NCBI GenBank assembly: GCA_029747015.1
Contig: JAKOGI010000349.1
Span: forward strand, 391,001 to 455,000
DNA length: 64,000 nt
Direction: 5' to 3'
Source of the DNA: Carnegiea gigantea
Lineage: Eukaryota > Streptophyta > Magnoliopsida > Caryophyllales > Cactaceae
Below, piece by piece: positions 38,119 to 52,073 of the stretch. The notes beneath the pieces are model-generated. The model searched no databases. It had not been told where the DNA came from and worked only from the letters and a program-made list of their open reading frames with translations. Positions within the stretch are counted from its first letter, which is position 1. Each line of letters starts with the position of its first letter. The position numbers and the translations under genes were made by a program.

Positions 38119-38637
38119 ATGCCTAGTTATGATTTTGACTTTGACGACCCTCCGCTTTTTAAAGGTACTAATTATTTTTTGTGGCAGGAAACAATGGAAT
38201 GTTATATCAAGCACAAGGGTCTCGATCTTTGGGAGATCATGGTCAAAGGTCCGATAGTTATTGAAAAATCGGAAAATGAATATGCTGAAGATGATTACAA
38301 GCTTATATCCAAAAATTTTAAAGCTATAAACATTTTATATTGTGCTCTTACTGATGATGTTTATGAGTTTATCTTACATTGTGATAGTGCCAAGGAAATT
38401 TGGAAGACTCTTTATAATTCATATGGTACTGATCAAAATGTGGTATTAAGCAAATTTGTGGCGCAGGATGAACTAATCATGGAAGGAAATGGTAAGCAAG
38501 TTGAGGATCACCAACTACATGAAGAGCAGGAACATGAAAATGACGATCCAATTCAACGGTTAATACATAATGATGTCAAGGATGCCCAAATTAAGGAATT
38601 TCTTGAAAATGTTGAGAAAAATAAGAATTTTAGTTAG
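38119..38637 (+). CDS. Unit 4 gag-like ORF, 172 codons, best preserved start
   Basis: ATG to TAG without interruption. Residues 1-100 (W-Q-E-T-M, G-L-D-L-W-E-I-M-V-K-G, A-I-N-I-L-Y-C-A-L, A-K-E-I-W-x-T-L-Y) match the start of the copia-type gag polypeptide (UBN2-like fold), which builds the virus-like particle. At about residue 106 the normal gag continuation is replaced by an acidic region (E-E-Q-E-H-E-N-D-D-P-I-Q) that I do not recognise. The TAG is an AGTTAG for AGTTAT change relative to unit 5, where the frame reads on, so the 172-codon product is probably a truncated form. A role as a functional protein is doubtful. Confidence 0.6.
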   Translation: MPSYDFDFDDPPLFKGTNYFLWQETMECYIKHKGLDLWEIMVKGPIVIEKSENEYAEDDYKLISKNFKAINILYCALTDDVYEFILHCDSAKEIWKTLYNSYGTDQNVVLSKFVAQDELIMEGNGKQVEDHQLHEEQEHENDDPIQRLIHNDVKDAQIKEFLENVEKNKNFS

Positions 38638-39885
38638 TCATCCATTCTCCAAAGTGGTAACGGTGAGGTAACAACTATAATTGAATTTTCAAATAATAGT
38701 TTTTCTCCAAGTGGTCATATTTCTTATGATTTAAATGCCACACCAAATTTTCAACTTTCAAAAGTTCTTTATTGTGGTGTTAAATCAAGAAAATGTGTCG
38801 AGATTGAGGGATAGAAAAATTTTACCTCATTAATTTTTCTTACTTCTAACAATTTTGAATCCAAGAAAAAAGGGGCATCAAGATTTGGTCGAGCAACTTC
38901 ATTCTGGCAGAAATCAAAAAAGAATGCGCATGTTTGCGGGATATTATTGATTCCTCAGTTACGTATTAATAATGAATTTTCAATAGAATTTGATCCTCTT
39001 GAAAATTTTGGTGGACAAGGAAACATTGGAGCTTCGCAAAGGCATACGGAAAGTTATGGTTTGCCAAAAGTAAAAACAAGCTAGGTTCATTTGTTTTGTC
39101 ATTGCTTAGATTTCGAGACCTTGAAATACAGTTCAAGGTCTTAAACTGTAGGTTGAAACTCGAAATTTTTGGCGTGGTTGAATCAAGGACTTGAATTTCT
39201 GTTTCAACAACGTGAATAGAAATCAAAATTTGAATTCTTACCAAATGGAAGATGTTATCTTCACATGATTTACTTCCTATTTGAGAAATTTTGATTTTCA
39301 AATTTTCAAATTTTAATTTATTTTATTGTCTTTGGAACGTGAGCATGCTTAATATTACAATATATCTTATACTATTATGATATGGGATTATGCACATATG
39401 ATCTCAATGTTTTTGTCCATAATTATTATGTTCCACAATACTTGCATAAATGATACTACTTGTTTCTATAAGGGAAAAAGTGTATCACTTGATCATTTTT
39501 TAATAGCCTTGATTTGCTCCTGATAGGGGGAGAAATTTATTACTATATGTTAATCCCTTGTTACATCCTTATGTGGCTTACGGGAATTTCAAGTGAATGG
39601 GATTAGCATATGTGATTGGTTTTGTTGCTAGTATCTAACCCCTTATATGTTTTTTATGAGTGCCATAGAATAAGGGGGAGTATCTTTCATTGATTTTTAA
39701 GGGGGAGCTATATGTGTTTGCTATAATTTTTGTGCTTCAATTTTTCCCTCTCCTCCTGTGCTGCCTTTTTGATGAAATACAAAAAGCGAGAGAAGTATTT
39801 GAAAAACTTTTCATGGTGTGTCATTCAAAATTGTATGGATATGTTATTTTTATTGGGTTCTGTCTTTCATCAAAATGGGGAAGAT

Positions 39886-40865
39886 TGTTAGATTTCCTAA
39901 TGCTCACATTGAGGTTTTTAATATATTTTGATGAAAGATGAAAAAGAGATTAATTAATTGACATATTCATCATGTTATATTTGTATTATCTTGAGCTTAC
40001 AATGGTAATTATAAGTGATAATTATGATTGATAATATCCTTTTTGGTTATGGTCACTTCTTTATTATTAGGGATCCTTATGTGGTAAAGATTTGACTTTC
40101 AAGATTTAAATCTTTGATATTTGCCTTGCCTATGGAAAGGATTGCAAGTCATCTCAAAGAGATTCTCAATCAACTAAAAATGGCAGTAGCCGTTGAAAAA
40201 TCTTCATCAGCTCAAAATATAGAAGTGGCAGTTGAAAGAATCTCAAATCAAGCCAAAATTAGCCTTCTAGCCTTTGGTTGTTGAGATTGCCAACATTTCA
40301 AAGACACTGAACAGCAGTCTAAGGCACTGAATTAAAGCTGGATTTCAAGGGTTTGAAGATCAGTTGAAAATTTTCCTTCCATATTTGAAAGTAACAGCTG
40401 CTTCAACTCTTTTTGTTATAAAAAGGAAAGACTTTGCAGCTGAGTAGTGCACAGAAGAAAGAGAGCACATGCAATTGTCATACTCAATACTCACTTGCAT
40501 ACATTGCGCTTTCACTTGCTTTACGTTTATTCAAGTTGCATTGTTCAAGTTGCAAGTATCGTGAGATTATGGAGTTGAAGGATCAACTCTACGAACGACT
40601 TATTGAAGGGTCAACCTGTAGCTTGGAACTTAGAGTAGGTATACTCTAGAGTTGTGCAATCTCTCTTAAAAAAATTGGGTTAATCATGGAGTTAGGGATT
40701 TCCAGGCGAGAACTAATTCTGGTTCAGGCTAACCTCGTTAAAAATTACTCGTGTCTTGTCCACATTTACTTTCTGCATTTCTATTTTGATTATTTTGAGG
40801 CTTTGATCATAACCCTATTCAGTCCCCTCTCTAAGGTGACTTGACTAGCCAAACTTGGGCCAACA
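39886..40865 (+). repeat. LTR 5
   Basis: 980 bp, TG...CA. It is followed by a primer-binding site with one change (TGGTATGAGAGC). Confidence 0.9.
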
Positions 40866-40923
40866 ATTGGTATGAGAGCTAGTACTATTTTTATGGGACT
40901 TTGCTGTCCAATAGTTCGATCCC

Positions 40924-41883
40924 ATGCCTGCTTATGATTTTGACTTTGATGACCCTCCGCTTTTTAAAAGTATTAATTATTTTTTGTGGCAGGAAACAAT
41001 GGAACGTTCTATCAAGTACAAGGGTCTCGATCTTTGGGAGATCATGGTCAAAGGTCCCATAGTTATTGAAAAATCGGAAAATGAATATGCTGAAGATGAT
41101 TGCAAGCTTATATCCAAAAATTTTAAAGCTATAAACATTTTATATTGTGCTCTTACTAATGATGTTTATGAGTTTATCTCACATTGTGACAGTGCCAAGA
41201 AAATTTGAGAGACTCTTTATAATTTATATGATACTAATCAAAATGTGGTATTAAGCAAATTTGTGGTGCATGATGAATTAATCATGGAAGGAAATGGTAA
41301 GTAAGTTGTGGCTCACCAACAACATGAAGAGCAAGAACATGAAAATGATCATCCAATTCAGCGGTTAATACATAATGATGTCAAGCATGCCCAAATTAAA
41401 GAATTTCTTGAAAATGGTGAGAAAAATAATGATTCTAGTTATTCATCTATTCTCCAAAGTGGTAACGATGAGGTAACATCCATAGTTGAATTTTCAAATA
41501 ACAGTTTTTCTCCAAGTTGTCATATTTCTTATGATTTAAATACCACACTAAATTTTCAACTTTCAAAAGTTCTTAATTGTGGTATTAAATCAAGAAAATG
41601 TGTCGAGATTGAGGGAAAGAAAAATTTTACCTCATTAATTTTTCTTACTTCTAACAATTTTGAATCCAAGAAAAAAAGGGCATCAAGATTTGGTCGAGCA
41701 ACTTCGTTGTTGAAGAAATCAAAAAAGAATGCGGCAGGGATGTTATTTATCCCTCATTTACATACTAATAATGAATTTTCAATAGAATTTGATCCTCCTG
41801 AAAATTTTAGTGGACAGGAAAACATTGGAGCTTCGCAAAGGCATATGGAATGTTATGGTTTGCCAAAAGTAAAGATAAGATAA
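40924..41883 (+). pseudogene. Unit 5 long gag-like frame, 319 codons with two stops
   Basis: The frame from ATG 40924 to TAA 41881-41883 keeps one phase over 320 codons and is broken only by a TGA (41206-41208, where other units have TGG) and a TAA (about 41303, where others have CAA). It shows that the full product was about 319 residues. It had a UBN2-like N-terminal third, an acidic middle and a Lys/Ser-rich C-terminal half (K-S-K-K-N-A, F-S-I-E-F-D-P, G-L-P-K-V-K) of unknown origin. Confidence 0.75.
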
Positions 41884-42673
41884 GTTCATTTGTTTTGTCA
41901 TTGCTCAGATATCAAGGCCCTAGAATACCGTTCAAGGCCTTGAACTGTTGGCTGAAACTCGAAATTTTTTGTGTGACAGAATCAAGGGCTTGAATTTCTA
42001 TTTCAACAACAAGAATAGAAATCAAAATTTGAATTCTTATCAAATGGAAGATGATGTTATCTTTGCATGTTTTACTTCCTATTTGAGAAATTTTGATTTT
42101 CAAAATTTTCAATTTTAATTTGTTTTGCTATCTTTGGAATGTGAGCATGCTTAATATTCCAATATATCTTATACTATTATGACATGTGATTATGCACATA
42201 TGGTCTCAATGTTTTTGTCCATAATTGTTATGCTCCACAATACTTGCATAAATGATACTACTTGTTTCTGTAAGGGAAAACGTATATTATTTAATCATTT
42301 TTCGATAGACTTGATTTGCTCTTGATCGGAGGAGAATTTTGTTACTATATGTTAACCTCTTGTTACATCCTTGTGTTGCTTACGAGAATTTCAGGTCAAT
42401 GCGCATTAGCGTATGTGATTGATTTTGTTCTTAGTATCTAATACCTTATATGTTTTTTATGAGTGCCATAGATTAAGGGGGAGTATCTTTCATTGATTTG
42501 TTAAGGGCGCTATAATTTTTCTGCTTCGATTTTTCCGTCTCCTCTTATGCTACCTTTTTGATGAAATACAAAAGAGGGAGAAGTATTTGGAAAACGTTTC
42601 ATGGCGTGTCATTCAAAATTGTATGGATTTGTGATTTTTATTGGGCTTTGTCTTTCATCGAAAAGGGGGGGAT

Positions 42674-43654
42674 TGTTGGCTTTCTTAAAGCTCACATTGA
42701 GTTTTTTTAATATATTTTGACTAAAGACAAAACAGAGATTAATCAATTGACATATTCATCATGTTATATTTGTAGTATCTTGAGATTACAATGCTAATTA
42801 TAATTGATAAAATTATGATTGATAATATCCTTTTTCGTTTATGGTTGCTTCCTTATTATTAGGGATCCTTATGTGGTAAATATTTGACTTTCAAGATTTA
42901 AATTCTTGATATTTACCTTGACTATGGAAAGGATTGCAACTCATCTAAAAGAGATTATCAATCAGCTAAAAATGGAAGTAGCCGTTGAGAAATCTTCATC
43001 AGCTCAAAATATGAAAGTGGTAGTTGAAAGAATCTCAAATCAAGCCAAAATTAGCCTTCTAGCTGTTGGTTGCTGAGATTGTCATCATTTCAAAGACACT
43101 GAACCGCAGTCTAAGGCATTGAATTGAAGGTAGATTCCAAGGGCTTGAAGATCAGCTGAGGATTTTTCTTCCATATTTGAATGTAACTACTTCAACTCTT
43201 TTTGTTATAAAAAGAAAAAACTTTACAGCTGAGTAGTACACACAAGAAAGAGAGCACAAGCAATTGTCATACTCAATACTCACTTGCATACATTACGCTT
43301 TAACTTGCTTTACGTTTATTCAAGTTGTGTTGTTCGAGTTGTAAGTAGGATGAGATTATAGAGTTGAAAGGTCAACTCAACCAACGACTTATTGAAGGGT
43401 CAATATATAGCTTGGAACTTAGAGTAGGTGTACTCTAGAGTTGTATAATCTCTCCTAATAAAATTGGGTTAATTCTAGAGTTAAGGAACTCTAGGCGGGG
43501 ACTAAGCCTAGTTGAGGCTAACATCGTTAAAAATTGCTCGTGTCTTGTGCCCATTTACTTTCTGCATTTCTATTTTGATTATTTTGAGAGTTTGATTATC
43601 ACCCTATTCACTCCCCCCACTAAGGTGATTTAACTAGCCAAAATTGGTCCAGCA
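42674..43654 (+). repeat. LTR 6
   Basis: 981 bp. It begins TGTTGGCTTTCTTAAAGC and ends CCAGCA. AATAAA is present at 43457-43462. Confidence 0.9.
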
Positions 43655-43712
43655 ATTAGTATCAGAGCTAGTACTATTTTTATGAGGCTTTACTATCTTA
43701 TAGTTCAATCCC

Positions 43713-44733
43713 ATGCCTATTTATGATTTTGACTTTGACTATCCTCCGCTTTTTAAAAGTACTAATTTTTTTGTGGTAGGAAACAATGAAACGTTATATC
43801 AAGCACAAGGGTGTCGATCTTTGAGAGATCATGGTTAAAGGTCCAATAGTTATTGAAAAATCGAAAAATGAATATGCTGAAGATAATTACAAGCGGATAT
43901 CTAAAAATTTTAAAGGTATAAACATTTTATATTGTGCTCTTACTGTTGATATTTATAAGTTTATCTTATATTGTGATAGTGCCAAGGAAATTTAGGAGAC
44001 TCTTTATAATTTATATCGTATTAATCAAAATGTGGTATTAAGCAAATTTGTGGCGCAGGATGAACTAATGATGGAAGGAAATGTTAAGCAAATTGAGGAT
44101 CACCAACTACATGAAGAGCAAGAGCATGAAAATGATGACCCAATTCAATGGTTTATACATAATGATGTCAAACTTGCCCAAATTGAGGAATTTCTTGAAA
44201 ATTGCGAGAAAAATAATGATTCTTGTTATTCATCTATTCTTCAAAGTGGTAAGGATGAGGTAACATCTATAATTGAATTTTCAAATAACAGTTTTTTTCC
44301 AAGTTGTCATATTTGTTATGATTTAAATACCACACCAGATTTTTAACTTTCAAAAGTTCTTAATTGCGGTGTTAAATCAAGAAAATGTATCAAGATTGAG
44401 GGAAAGAAAAATTTTACCTCATCAATTTTTATTACTTCTAACAATTTTGAATCCAAGAAGAAAAAGGCATCAGGATTTGGTTGAGCAACTTCATTATTAA
44501 AGAAATCAAAGAATGCGCATGTTTGTGGGATATTATTGATTGCTCATTTACGTATTAATAATGAATTTTCAATGGAATTTGATCATCTTGAAAATTTAAG
44601 TGGACAAGGAAATATTGGAGCTTGGCAAAGGCATATGGTAAGTTATGGTTTGCCAAAAGTAAAAATAAGGCGAGTTCGTTTATTTTATCATTGCTCCGAT
44701 TTCAAGGCCCTGAAATATAGTTCAAGGCCATGA
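43713..44733 (+). pseudogene. Unit 6 gag-like frame, broken
   Basis: The ATG at 43713 is kept, but a short deletion before the conserved Trp and a TGA after G-V-D-L break the start. 44032-44346 and 44536-44733 stay open. Units 6, 7 and 8 share these same defects. Confidence 0.8.
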
Positions 44734-45480
44734 ACTGTAGGCTGAAACTCGAAATTTTTGGTGTGACTGAATGAAGGGCTTGGATTTCTATTTCAACAAC
44801 ATGAATAGAAGTCAAAATTTGAATTCTTACCAAATGGAAGGTGATGTTATCTTTGCATGATTTACTTCCTATTTGAGAAATTTTGATTTTCAAAATTTTA
44901 AATTTAATTTGTTTTGTCATCTTTGGAATGTAAGCATGCTTAATATTCCAATATATCTTATACTATTATGACATGTGATTATGCACATATGGTCTCAATG
45001 TTTTTGTCCATAATTGTTATGCTCTGCAATACCTGCATAAATGATACTACTTGTTTGTATAAGGGAAAACGTATATTACTTGATCATTTTTCGACTGTCT
45101 TGATTTACACTTGATCGGGGGAGAATTTCGTTACTATATGTTAGCCCCTTGTTACATCCTTATGTTGCTCACGAGAATTTCAAGTCAATGGGTATTAGCG
45201 TATGTGATTGATTTTGTTGTTAGTATCCAATACCTTATATGTTTTTTATGAGTGGCATAGATTAAGGGGGAGTATCTTTCATTGATTTGTTAAGGGCGAG
45301 CTATATGTGTGTGCTATAATTTTTGTGCTTCGATTTTTCCGTCTCCTCTTATGCTACCTTTTTGATGAAATACAAAAAGAGGGAGAAGTATTTGGAAAAC
45401 GTTTCATGGCGTGTCATTCAAAATTGTATGGATTTGTGATTTTTATTGGGTTTTGTCTTTCATCGAAAAAGGGGGGGAAT

Positions 45481-46461
45481 TGATGGCTTTCTTAAAGCTC
45501 ACATTGAGTTTTTTTAATATATTTTGACTAAAGACAAAACAGAGATTAATCAATTGACATATTCATCATGTTATATTTGTATTATCATTGAGATTACAAT
45601 GCTAATTATAATTGATAAAATTATGATTGATAATATCCTTTTTCGTTTATGGTTGCTTCCTTATTATTAGGGATCCTTATGTGGTAAATATTTGACTTTC
45701 AAGATTTAAATTCTTGATATTTACCTTGACTATGGAAAGGATTGCAACTCATCTAAAAGAGATTATCAATCAGCTAAAAATGGAAGTAGCCTTTGAGAAA
45801 TCTTCATCAGCTCAAAATATGAAAGTGGTAGTTGAAAGAATCTCAAATCAAGCCAAAATTAGCCTTCTAGCTGTTGGTTGCTGAGATTGTCATCATTTCA
45901 AAGACACTGAACCGCAGTCTAAGGCATTGAATTGAAGGTAGATTCCAAGGGCTTGAAGATCAGCTGAGGATTTTTCTTCCATATTTGAATGTAACTACTT
46001 CAACTCTTTTTGTTATAAAAAGAAAAAACTTTACAGCTAAGTAGTACACACAAGAAAGAGAGCACAAGCAATTGTCATACTCAATACTCACTTGCATACA
46101 TTACGCTTTAACTTGTTTACGTTTACTCAAGTTGTATTGTTCGAGTTGTAAGTAGGGTGAGATTATAGAGTTGAAAGGTCAACTCAACCAACGACTTATT
46201 GAAGGGTCAATATATAGCTTGGAACTTAGAGTAGGTGTACTCTAGAGTTGTATAATCTCTCCTAATAAAATTGGGTTAATTCTAGAGTTAAGGAACTCTA
46301 GGCAGGGACTAAGCTTAGTTGAGGCTAACCTCGTTAAAAATTGCTCGTGTCTTGTGCCCATTTACTTTCTGCATTTCTATTTTGAATATTTTGAGAGTTT
46401 GATTATCACCCTATTCACTCCCCCCACTAAGGTGATTTAACTAGCCAAAATTGGTCCAGCA
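45481..46461 (+). repeat. LTR 7
   Basis: 981 bp, nearly identical to LTRs 6 and 8. Its start is TGATGG instead of TGTTGG. Confidence 0.9.
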
Positions 46462-46519
46462 ATTAGTATCAGAGCTAGTACTATTTTTATGAGGCTTTAC
46501 TGTCTTATAGTTCAATCCC

Positions 46520-47480
46520 ATGCCTATTTATGATTTTGACTTTGACTACCCTCCGCTTTTTAAAAGTCCTAATTTTTTTGTGGTAGGAAACAATGAAACG
46601 TTATATCAAGCACAAGGGTGTCGATCTTTGAGAGATCATGGTTAAAGGTCCAATAGTTATTGAAAAATCGGAAAATGAATATGCTGAAGATAATTACAAG
46701 CGGATATCTAAAAATTTTAAAGGTATAAACATTTTATATTGTGCTCTTACTATTGATATTTATAAGTTTATCTTATATTGTGATAGTGCCAAGGAAATTT
46801 AGGAGACTCTTTATAATTTATATCGTATTAATCAAAATGTGGTATTAAGCAAATTTGTGGCGCAGGATGAACTAATGATGGAAGGAAATGTTAAGCAAAT
46901 TGAGGATCACCAACTACATGAAGAGCAAGAGCATGAAAATGATGACCCAATTCAATGGTTTATACATAATGATGTCAAACATGCCCAAATTGAGGAATTT
47001 CTTGAAAATTGCGAGAAAAATAATGATTCTTGTTATTCATCTATTCTTCAAAGTGGTAAGGATGAGGTAACATCTATAATTGAATTTTCAAATAACAGTT
47101 TGTTTCCAAGTTGTCATATTTGTTATGATTTAAATACCACACCAGATTTTTAACTTTCAAAAGTTCTTAATTGCGGTGTTAAATCAAGAAAATGTATCAA
47201 GATTGAGGGAAAGAAAAATTTTACCTGATCAATTTTTATTACTTCTAACAATTTTGAATCCGAGAAGATAAAGGTATCAGGATTTGGTCGAGCAACTTCA
47301 TTATTAAAGAAATCAAAGAATGCGCACGTTTGTGGGATATTATTGGTTCCTCATTTACGTATTAATAACGAATTTTCAATGGAATTTGATCATCTTGAAA
47401 ATTTAAGTGGACAAGGAAATATTGGAGCTTGGCAAAGGCATATGGTAAGTTATGGTTTGCCAAAAGTAAAAATAAGGTGA
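46520..47480 (+). pseudogene. Unit 7 gag-like frame, broken
   Basis: Nearly identical to units 6 and 8 and with the same stops. The open part 46839-47153 differs from that of unit 6 by only about two residues (H for L, L for F). Confidence 0.8.
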
Positions 47481-48286
47481 GTTCGTTTATTTTATCATTG
47501 CTCCGATTTCAAGGCCCTGAAATACAGTTCAAAGCCTTGAACTGTAGGCTGAAACTCGAAATTTTTGGTGTGACTGAATGAAGGGCTTGGATTTCTATTT
47601 CAACAACACGAATAGAAATCAAAATTTGAATTCTTACCAAATGGAAGGTGATGTTATCTTTGCATGATTTACTTCCTATTTGAGAAATTTTGATTTTCAA
47701 AATTTTAAATTTAATTTGTTTTGTCATCTTTGGAATGTGAGCATGCTTAATATTCCAATATATCTTATACTATTATGACATGTGATTATGCACATATGGT
47801 CTCAATGTTTTTGTCCATAATTGTTATGCCCTGCAATACCTGCATAAATGATACTACTTGTTTCTATAAGGGAAAACGTATATTACTTGATCATTTTTCG
47901 ACTGTCTTGATTTACACTTGATCGGGGGAGAATTTCGTTACTATATGTTAGCCCCTTGTTACATCCTTATGTTGCTCACGAGAATTTCAGGTCAATGGGC
48001 ATTAGCGTATGTGATTGATTTTGTTGTTAGTATCTAATACCTTATATGTTTTTTATGAGTGCCAGAGATTAAGGGGGAGTATCTTTCATTGATTTGTTAA
48101 GGGCGAGCTATATGTGTTTGCTATAATTTTTGTGCTTCGATTTTTCCGTCTCCTCTTATGCTACCTTTTTGATGAAATACAAAAAGAGGGAGAAGCATTT
48201 GGAAAACGTTTCATGGCGTGTCATTCAAAATTGTATGGATTTGTGATTTTTATTGGGTTTTGTCTTTCATCGAAAAGGGGGGGGAT

Positions 48287-49267
48287 TGTTGGCTTTCTTA
48301 AAGCTCACATTGAGTTTTTTAAATATATTTTGACTAAAGACAAAACAGTGATTAATCAATTGACATATTCATCATGTTATATTTGTAGTATCTTGAGATT
48401 ACAATGCTAATTATAATTGATAAAATTATGATTGATAATATCCTTTTTCGTTTATGGTTGCTTCCTTATTATTAGGGATCCTTATGTGGTAAATATTTGA
48501 CTTTCACGATTTAAATTCTTGATATTTACCTTGACTATGGAAAGGATTGCAACTCATCTAAAAGAGATTATCAATCAGCTAAAAATGGAAGTAGCCGTTG
48601 AGAAATCTTCATCAGCTCAAAATATGAAAGTGGTAGTTGAAAGAATCTCAAATCAAGCCAAAATTAGCCTTCTAGCTGTTGGTTGCTGAGATTGTCATCA
48701 TTTCAAAGACACTGAACCGCAGTCTAAGGCATTGAATTGAAGGTAGATTCCAAGGGCTTGAAGATCAGCTGAGGATTTTTCTTCCATATTTGAATGTAAC
48801 TACTTCAACTCTTTTTGTTATAAAAAGAAAAAACTTTACAGCTGAGTAGTACACACAAGAAAGAGAGCACAAGCAATTGTCATACTCAATACTCACTTGC
48901 ATACATTACGCTTTAACTTGCTTTACGTTTATTCAAGTTGTATTGTTCGAGTTGTAAGTAGGGTGAGATTATAGAGTTGAAAGGTCAACTCAACCAACGA
49001 CTTATTGAAGGGTCAATATATAGCTTGGAACTTAGAGTAGGTGTACTCTAGAGTTGTATAATCTCTCCTAATAAAATTGGGTTAATTCTAGAGTTAAGGA
49101 ACTCTAGGCGGGGACTAAGCCTAGTTGAGGCTAACCTCGTTAAAAATTGCTCGTGTCTTGTGCCCATTTACTTTCTGCATTTCTATTTTGAATATTTTGA
49201 GAGTTTGATTATCACCCTATTCACTCCCCCCACTAAGGTGATTTAACTAGCCAAAATTGGTCCAGCA
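48287..49267 (+). repeat. LTR 8
   Basis: 981 bp, nearly identical to LTRs 6 and 7. It begins TGTTGG and ends CCAGCA. Confidence 0.9.
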
Positions 49268-49325
49268 ATTAGTATCAGAGCTAGTACTATTTTTATGAGG
49301 CTTTACTGTCTTATAGTTCAATCCC

Positions 49326-50287
49326 ATGCCTATTTATGATTTTGACTTTGATTACCCTCCGCTTTTTAAAAGTCCTAATTTTTTTGTGGTAGGAAACAAT
49401 GAAACGTTATATCAAGCACAAGGGTGTCGATCTTTGAGAGATCATGGTTAAAGGTCCAATAGTTATTGAAAAATCGGAAAATGAATATGCTGAAGATAAT
49501 TACAAGCGGATATCTAAAAATTTTAAAGGTATAAACATTTTATATTGTGCTCTTACTGTTGATATTTATAAGTTTATCTTATATTGTGATAGTGCCAAGG
49601 AAATTTAGGAGACTCTTTATAATTTATATCGTATTAATCAAAATGTGGTATTAAGCAAATTTGTGGCGCAGGATGAACTAATGATGGAAGGAAATGTTAA
49701 GCAAATTGAGGATCACCAACTACATGAAGAGCAAGAGCATGAAAATGATGACCCAATTCAATGGTTTATACATAATGATGTCAAACATGCCCAAATTGAG
49801 GAATTTCTTGAAAATTGCGAGAAAAATAATGATTCTTGTTATTCATCTATTCTTCAAAGTGGTAAGGATGAGGTAACATCTATAATTGAATTTTCAAATA
49901 ACAGATTTTTTCCAAGTTGTCATATTTGTTATGTGATTTAAATACGACACCAGATTTTTAACTTTCAAAAGTTCTTAATTGCGGTGTTAAATCAAGAAAA
50001 TGTATCAAGATTGAGGGAAAGAAAAATTTTACCTCATCAATTTTTATTACTTCTAACAATTTTGAATCCAAGAAGAAAAAGGCATCAGGATTTGGTCGAG
50101 CAACTTCATTATTAAAGAAACCAAAGAATGCGCATGTTTGTGGGATATTATTGATTCCTCATTTACATATTAATAACGAATTTTCAATGGAATTTGATCA
50201 TCTTGAAAATTTAAGTGGACAAGGAAATATTTGAGCTTGGCAAAGGCATATGGTAAGTTATGGTTTGCCAAAAGTAAAAATAAGGTG
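49326..50287 (+). pseudogene. Unit 8 gag-like frame, broken
   Basis: Same defects as units 6 and 7. An extra two-base insertion near 49934 ends the second open part early (49645-49941), and a TGA appears near 50231. Confidence 0.8.
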
Positions 50288-51093
50288 AGTTCGTTTATTT
50301 TATCATTGCTCCGATTTCAAGGCCCTGAAATATAGTTCAAGGCCTTGAACTGTAGGCTGAAAGTCGAAATTTTTGGTGTGACTGAATGAAGGGCTTGGAT
50401 TTCTATTTCAACAACATGAATAGAAATCAAAATTTGAATTCTTACCAAATGGAAGGTGATGTTATCTTTGCATGATTTACTTCCTATTTGAGAAATTTTG
50501 ATTTTCAAAATTTTAAATTTAATTTGTTTTGTCATCTTTGGAATGTAAGCATGCTTAATATTCCAATATATCTTATACTATTATGACATGTGATTATGCA
50601 CATATGGTCTCAATGTTTTTGTCCATAATTGTTATGCTCTGCAATACCTGCATAAATGATACTACTTGTTTGTATAAGGGAAAACGTATATTACTTGATC
50701 ATTTTTCGACTGTCTTGATTTACACTTGATCGGGGGAGAATTTCATTACTATATGTTAGCCCCTTGTTACATCCTTATGTTGCTCACGAGAATTTCAGGC
50801 CAATGGGCATTAGCGTATGTGATTGATTTTGTTGTTAGTATCTAATACCTTATATGTTTGTTATGAGTGCCATAGATTAAGGGGGAGTATCTTTCATTGA
50901 TTTGTTAAGGGCGAGCTATATGTGTTTGCTATAATTTTTGTGCTTCCATTTTTCCGTCTCCTCTTGTGCTACCTTTTTGATGAAATACAAAAAGGGGAAG
51001 AAGTATTTGAAAAACGTTTCATGGTGTGTCATTCAAAATTGTATGGATTTGTTATTTTTATTGGGTTTTGGCTTTCATCGAAAAGGGGGAGAT

Positions 51094-52073
51094 TGTTAGC
51101 TTTCTTAAAGCTCACATTACGTGTTTTATTATATTTTGACGAAAGACGAAACAAAGATTAATCAATTGAAATATTCATCATGTTATATTTGTATTATCTT
51201 GAGATTACAATGCTAATCATAATTGATAAAATTATGATTGATGATATCTTTTTTTGCTTATGGTTGCTTCCTTATTATTAGGGATCCTTATGTGGTAAAT
51301 ATTTGACTTTCAAGATTTAAATTCTTGATATTTACCTTGACTATGGAAAGGATTGCAAATCATCTAAAAGAGATTATCAATCAGCTAAAAATGGAAGTAG
51401 CTGTTGAAAAATCTTCATCAGGTCAAAATATGAAAGTGGTAGTTGAAAGAATATCAAATCAAGCCAAAATTAGCCTTCTAGTTGTTGGTTGCTATGATTA
51501 TCATCATTTCAAAGACACTGAACCACAGTCTAAGGCACTGAATTGAAGGTAAATTCTAAGGGCTTGAAGATCAGCTGAGGATTTTTCTTCCATATTCGAA
51601 TGTAACTACTTCAACTCTTTTTGTTATAAAAAGGAAAGACTTTGCAGCTGAGTAGTACACACAAGAAAGAGAGCACAAGCAATTGTCATACTCAATACTC
51701 ACTTGCGTACATTGCGCTTTAACTTGCTTTACGTTTATTCAAGTTGTATTGTTCGAGTTATAAGTAAGGTGAGATTATAGAGTTGAAAGGTCAACTCTAC
51801 CAATGACTTATTGAAGGGTCAACCAATAACTTGGAACTTAGAGTAGGTGTACTCTAGAGTTGTGTAATCTCTCTTAATAAAATTGGGTTAATTCTAGAGT
51901 TAGGGAACTCTAGGCAGGGGCTAAGCCTGGTTGAGGCTAACCTCGTTAAAAATTACTCGTGTCTTATGCACATTTACTTTCTGCGCTTCTATTTTGATTA
52001 TTTTGATACATTGATCATCACCCTATTCGCTCCCCCCTCTAAGGTGATTTAACTAGCTAAAATTGATACAACA
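51094..52073 (+). repeat. LTR 9
   Basis: 980 bp. It begins TGTTAGCTTTCTTAAAGC. It is more diverged from LTRs 6-8 than they are from each other. AATAAA is retained. Confidence 0.9.

Noticed and set aside
30717..50535. A minus-strand open frame of 62-72 codons at the same place in most array units (for example 30717-30905, 33502-33690, 44702-44920).
   Set aside because: It recurs because the units are copies of each other, the composition is low-complexity AT-rich, it has no upstream signal, and it lies antisense in the non-coding 3' half of the element.
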